Shown: piece by piece, positions 60,198-64,000 of the stretch | Position numbering within the stretch: the stretch's first letter is position 1 | Layout: every line of letters starts with the position of its first letter | Assembly: GCA_900708905.1 (NCBI GenBank) | Contig: CAADRB010000005.1 | Span: 859,846 to 923,845, forward strand | DNA: 64,000 bases | Direction of reading: 5' to 3' | From: Hymenolepis diminuta | Lineage: Eukaryota; Platyhelminthes; Cestoda; Cyclophyllidea; Hymenolepididae | Notes under the pieces: model-generated | Database searches by the model: none | Told to the model about the DNA's origin: nothing | Seen by the model: the letters and a program-made list of their open reading frames with translations, nothing else | Translations under genes and position numbers: made by a program

Positions 60198-63100
60198 AAT
60201 TTTAATTAGGCTAATTTGCTATGAAGTGCTTAAAATAATCAATACAGATCCACATTGGGATAACTAAATTTGATAATACCAAATAGAGAGATGTCATGAA
60301 CCCATCAGGCATGTTAGGGAATATCTGTTTGGGATTAAACTTAAAGCATATTCCAAGGCAGTTCTTTGGCAGTTAGATATTTGGAAGTAGATCTTCATAT
60401 GAGAGATACTACTTATATGTTTGTTCAAAGGGCTTCATGTGAAATTATTGTTACAATCAAATGCTTTCCTACACCAAGTGCCATCAGTGTATTCCACTCC
60501 TCTGGGCCAAAATCGCACCTGCATATGGATTATTAACTTCTACTCGTCTCTTCCCAACTATGAATCTGTTAATATTCCTGGTTCTAATAAGCTAAGCTCA
60601 GACGCTTTTCCTCACGTCCTTCAAATAGAAGAAAGTTTGTTTTATATTATTAATAGTTAGCAAGATCTTTAGTCAAAAGAAGATATTTTCATTTGAGAGA
60701 GTTAAACTTCTAGAAGACATTTTCTTCATATGCTAACTAATCGCCTTTAGCTAAGCAGCTAGGATAAACGCCACTATCAAATGCGACTGTCATTTAATCT
60801 CCCAAATAAAATACTACATTTATAAATACCTGATTACGAAGACAATTTCCTGAAAATCAACATACAATGTATTTTTCCAACCAACAAGCTTTAATCTAGG
60901 CCCCAGCCAGTTCTAATGTCCTCATGTATCTCAATCGAAGATAATCTTAAAGGCAAATAACCACTTGAAAGAAAACTAAATTCAGATCTCTCTTCTCCCT
61001 CCAGTAAATGTGAAACCAATTATTATATAATTCCTTATCCAATTAGCACATAGTAAGTGAAATTAAAGCCTTACGATATTTCTGTAGTATCTGCACCGAC
61101 TGATTCACGGCTCTGCTCGGTCTCATTATGTTTCGCACTGCTACTGACTCATCATATTGTCATCAAACAAAGACTGCAAAATCAGAGCCTCTCTGAATGC
61201 ACATTATTTAGCCTCTACACACATCTCTTTTCAACCACGCAGCTAACACACGTAACCTAAAACCTCTTCCCATTTCCCTGTCTCAACTCTTTCCTCTACG
61301 ATCGTCCAATACACAACTGGTCCAACCTAATTCCTGCTCTTCTGAGTTGGGATTAATTATTGCATCCTGATAGCCTAACTCATACTATAAAAGTGGCTTT
61401 TCTGAGTATCCAGTCTTCTTTTCTTCTTATAAATTTCTTTCAGATGGAGTGTTTTATATGTTTGGAGTGAATAATGGTTCAAGGACTCTAGAAAGATATC
61501 CAGAATTTATGAGATTCCCGGATTTCCACAGTTATATTTTGACAGTGTTTCCAGAAAGCCCTGCAATTTATACTCCTTATACCTTATAAAAGCTAAAGTG
61601 AAACTTGCGTAAATGTCTCTATTAATTATGTGTGAAATTTTTTGATTTATTGCTAAAGACGACAAAACATCTGCTGAAGTTTGAGACTTTTTTCACAACC
61701 AAACCCAACATATGTAGAAAAATAAAAATGTATATTAACAAATTGGAGGAGCTGTAACTATGGTGTTTTTAATCGGATCAAATTTTCTAGCCCTAATGGC
61801 GAACAAGCATGTCAGCATTTTGATCTGTAAATTCCATTATTCGAAGACTTCTTTAGTTTAACTAATTACCCAACAGCATTCATAAGCATGACTAAGAATT
61901 ATCGATTTTTTTACTGAGATTGATGTTCCAATGATATTACTTACAAAAAATCAATATATCATCGATTAAACACAAAGCTTCCTATCTTAGATATTGATTT
62001 TTGAACCATTGGAGTTTGATTAAAAACAAATTAGGGGCATAATTTGACCTATTTCACTGCAAAATTGTAAGATATAAAATACGGCCAATTTATAATAGAT
62101 TAATTAGAAGGAAAATAAAATCCCACTTTAATAAATTCTACTTTTTGAAGAGAGTGAATGAGTGATTTAAAAGTTCAAAATTGTAATCTTCCGATGTCCT
62201 TATAAAACTAAGAAGGTACTGAACTCAGCCAAGAACTATGAGTTCAAAATGCTGGGAAAAACTTTGCTGCTAATTGTATTAACAACTAGAAACATCTATG
62301 GTAGAATAACTTTAAAATACTGAAACTGGCTAAACGGATATTTTAACGAATTAAAGCAAATTCTTACAGTGAGAGAATATTGTACCCTCTGAGCCATTTG
62401 ATCAAAGCTATTTTCATACCTTCAACACCAATTTAAAAGAAACCCCTAGAAAAAAAGGTTTACGCCAAAAATTAAAAAATTGCGAAATAGTTTCGTGAAA
62501 TACGCTAGTACGACTAGTGTATACCAAATTTTAATGTCATTTAATCAAATAAAGGTTCCAATTCTTGAGATTGAAAATATCAGACATATAATCTATTTTT
62601 ATTAAAAATAATTCATTTCAGCAATGTAAGGACGCAATTTAGAAGGTGGAAAAGAAATTGCACCAATACAACTTAATGAGCATGTTTTCTATGGAAAATT
62701 AATACTCCTACTGATGTTCTATAAGTAAAAATTATATTTTGTATAATCTCCATATTGATTTTTAAGGACTCAAGTAGATATAAAAACAGCTAATGGATCA
62801 AATCTTATCCCTTCTCTATTCCAAAGTTGGCTGTTTTACGCCAACAAGTTCTTTTCTTCCGATTATTCCCCATCTACTATTTGGTACCCATCTCCAAACA
62901 TCCTTTACCATTCCCCTACACCCAGGTATTGCAGTTTAGCCCGAACAGATATCTAATGGCTTCTGGTGTCGAACTTCATGCACAAAAATCAAATTCTAGG
63001 ATAAAATGTAGGAGTGAAAATTTAAAAGATCTTGAAATGGACGATCGTACAGGAGTTGAGATTCATCATTTTCTACACATATCGAAGCAAAGTCGCACTA

Positions 63101-63400
63101 TTTTAATGGTAGGTAGTATAAAGGCGCGTAAAATAGTTCAGATATGACTTGAAGAAAGAGGAAGTGAATTAAAATTTGTCTTCACTTCCACATCATTCCG
63201 TTTTTCGAGAGGAGCAAAGTAACATTCCGCCGATTTTTACTTTCATATTCGCATTCAAGGACTTATGGATGCTGATATTCATATATTCCCTTAATAATAT
63301 TTAAACTGAATATCTTCTAATATATACTCCAGTCAAAGAGAGAATAGTATAGGTTCTAACAGACTAATCAATTGAATTAGTGCTAATTAATAGAATCCCA
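60198..63400. other. AT-rich intergenic sequence, nothing recognised
   Basis: Chance frames, for example at 62827-63147, lack any family resemblance. A CT-rich stretch occurs at about 61195-61340. Confidence 0.5.
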
Positions 63401-63459
63401 GATGGAGCGCGTTTAGTAATGTACAAAATTTGCGGATATCGAATATTAGACTGCTATAG

Positions 63460-63950
63460 ACAACAGATGTCAATCCACACCTGGCGATCTCGACTATGAT
63501 ATCCATAGGCGGTCCAGCTGTATATACGTGTTTACACATAGATACCTATATAGATGTCAGTCACCAGTCAGAGTCATCGACGCCGAGACATAAATGACGT
63601 CAAACAAAGAATAATTTTGTATGCAGTTTGTCAATAAGTTGGGGTGTCTTACTGGCCATTCCCGTACTGATCTAGCGAAATGAGTGACTTGACTTATTCC
63701 ATCTGTGTTGCCCCAGTCCATATCACATTATTTCATGGCGACACAGTAGAAAAAGGAATTACCGGTAGCATCCGCTTATCAGCTGGAGACGCAGACGACA
63801 GCCCATTTCTTCGACACACCACGAGAACCAAATGCCATTTTGCTTCGTACAAAGGTAATGCGATGGCAGACAGTGAATTTCACCGCAGACAGCGGAGTCC
63901 TTCGATGCTGTTCAGGAGTCCGGTGATGTGGCACTTTGTAGAGTAGTCAT
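63460..63950 (+). other. GC-richer island at the window edge with a TATA motif and an open frame
   Basis: Composition rises markedly. A TATATAGA motif occurs near 63549, and an 88-codon plus-strand frame (63680-63946) begins with ATG. The peptide is not recognised. The segment could be a promoter plus first exon of a gene continuing to the right, or another repeat. The sequence ends before this can be decided. Confidence 0.3.
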
Positions 63951-64000
63951 ATCATATCTCGTGGTATTAGAGATCTGATACATTTTCATGGGATAGCAAT

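Overview
This 64 kb window looks like eukaryotic, AT-rich, gene-poor animal DNA. My best guess is a flatworm. The reasons are spliced introns with GTAAGT/GTGAGT donors and pyrimidine-tract acceptors, a galectin-family gene, and a decayed Ty3/gypsy element of the CsRn1 type (gag with a CHCC-type knuckle position, tRNA-Trp-like primer site), a clade first described from a liver fluke but also present in other invertebrates. No species call is justified.

One gene can be reconstructed with confidence. It lies on the minus strand at about 36.8-43.4 kb and has six coding exons whose phases all agree (33+83+202+2176+1068+17 nt, 1192 codons plus stop; the 17-nt last exon is the least certain). Residues 12 to about 140 form a galectin-like beta-sandwich domain whose sugar-binding signature is degenerate. 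It is followed by about 1050 residues of low-complexity, basic, Ser/Lys-rich sequence with two internal repeat systems and a basic-aromatic patch. A GC-richer island with two CCAAT boxes and a 20-bp perfect palindrome lie upstream. A strong G-run motif and a candidate poly(A) signal lie downstream.

The rest is intergenic DNA studded with old repeats. These include a 5S-rRNA-derived segment (1.3 kb), a tRNA-derived SINE-like unit (9.5 kb) with a second partial copy (12.1 kb), the gypsy relic (about 20.0-21.75 kb, minus strand), and a solo LTR of the same family (51.6 kb) with TG/CA ends and a 6-bp target duplication. At least five further families were recognised only because copies within the window match each other: 9.2/27.1, 28.1/57.8, 36.1/60.1, 44.1/52.2/53.4 and 52.7/55.9 kb. 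The 52.7/55.9 pair carries an identical three-half-site layout resembling nuclear-receptor elements.

Most other reading frames are short, lack splice or homology support, and look like chance. Large tracts hold nothing I can name, and they are listed as such.
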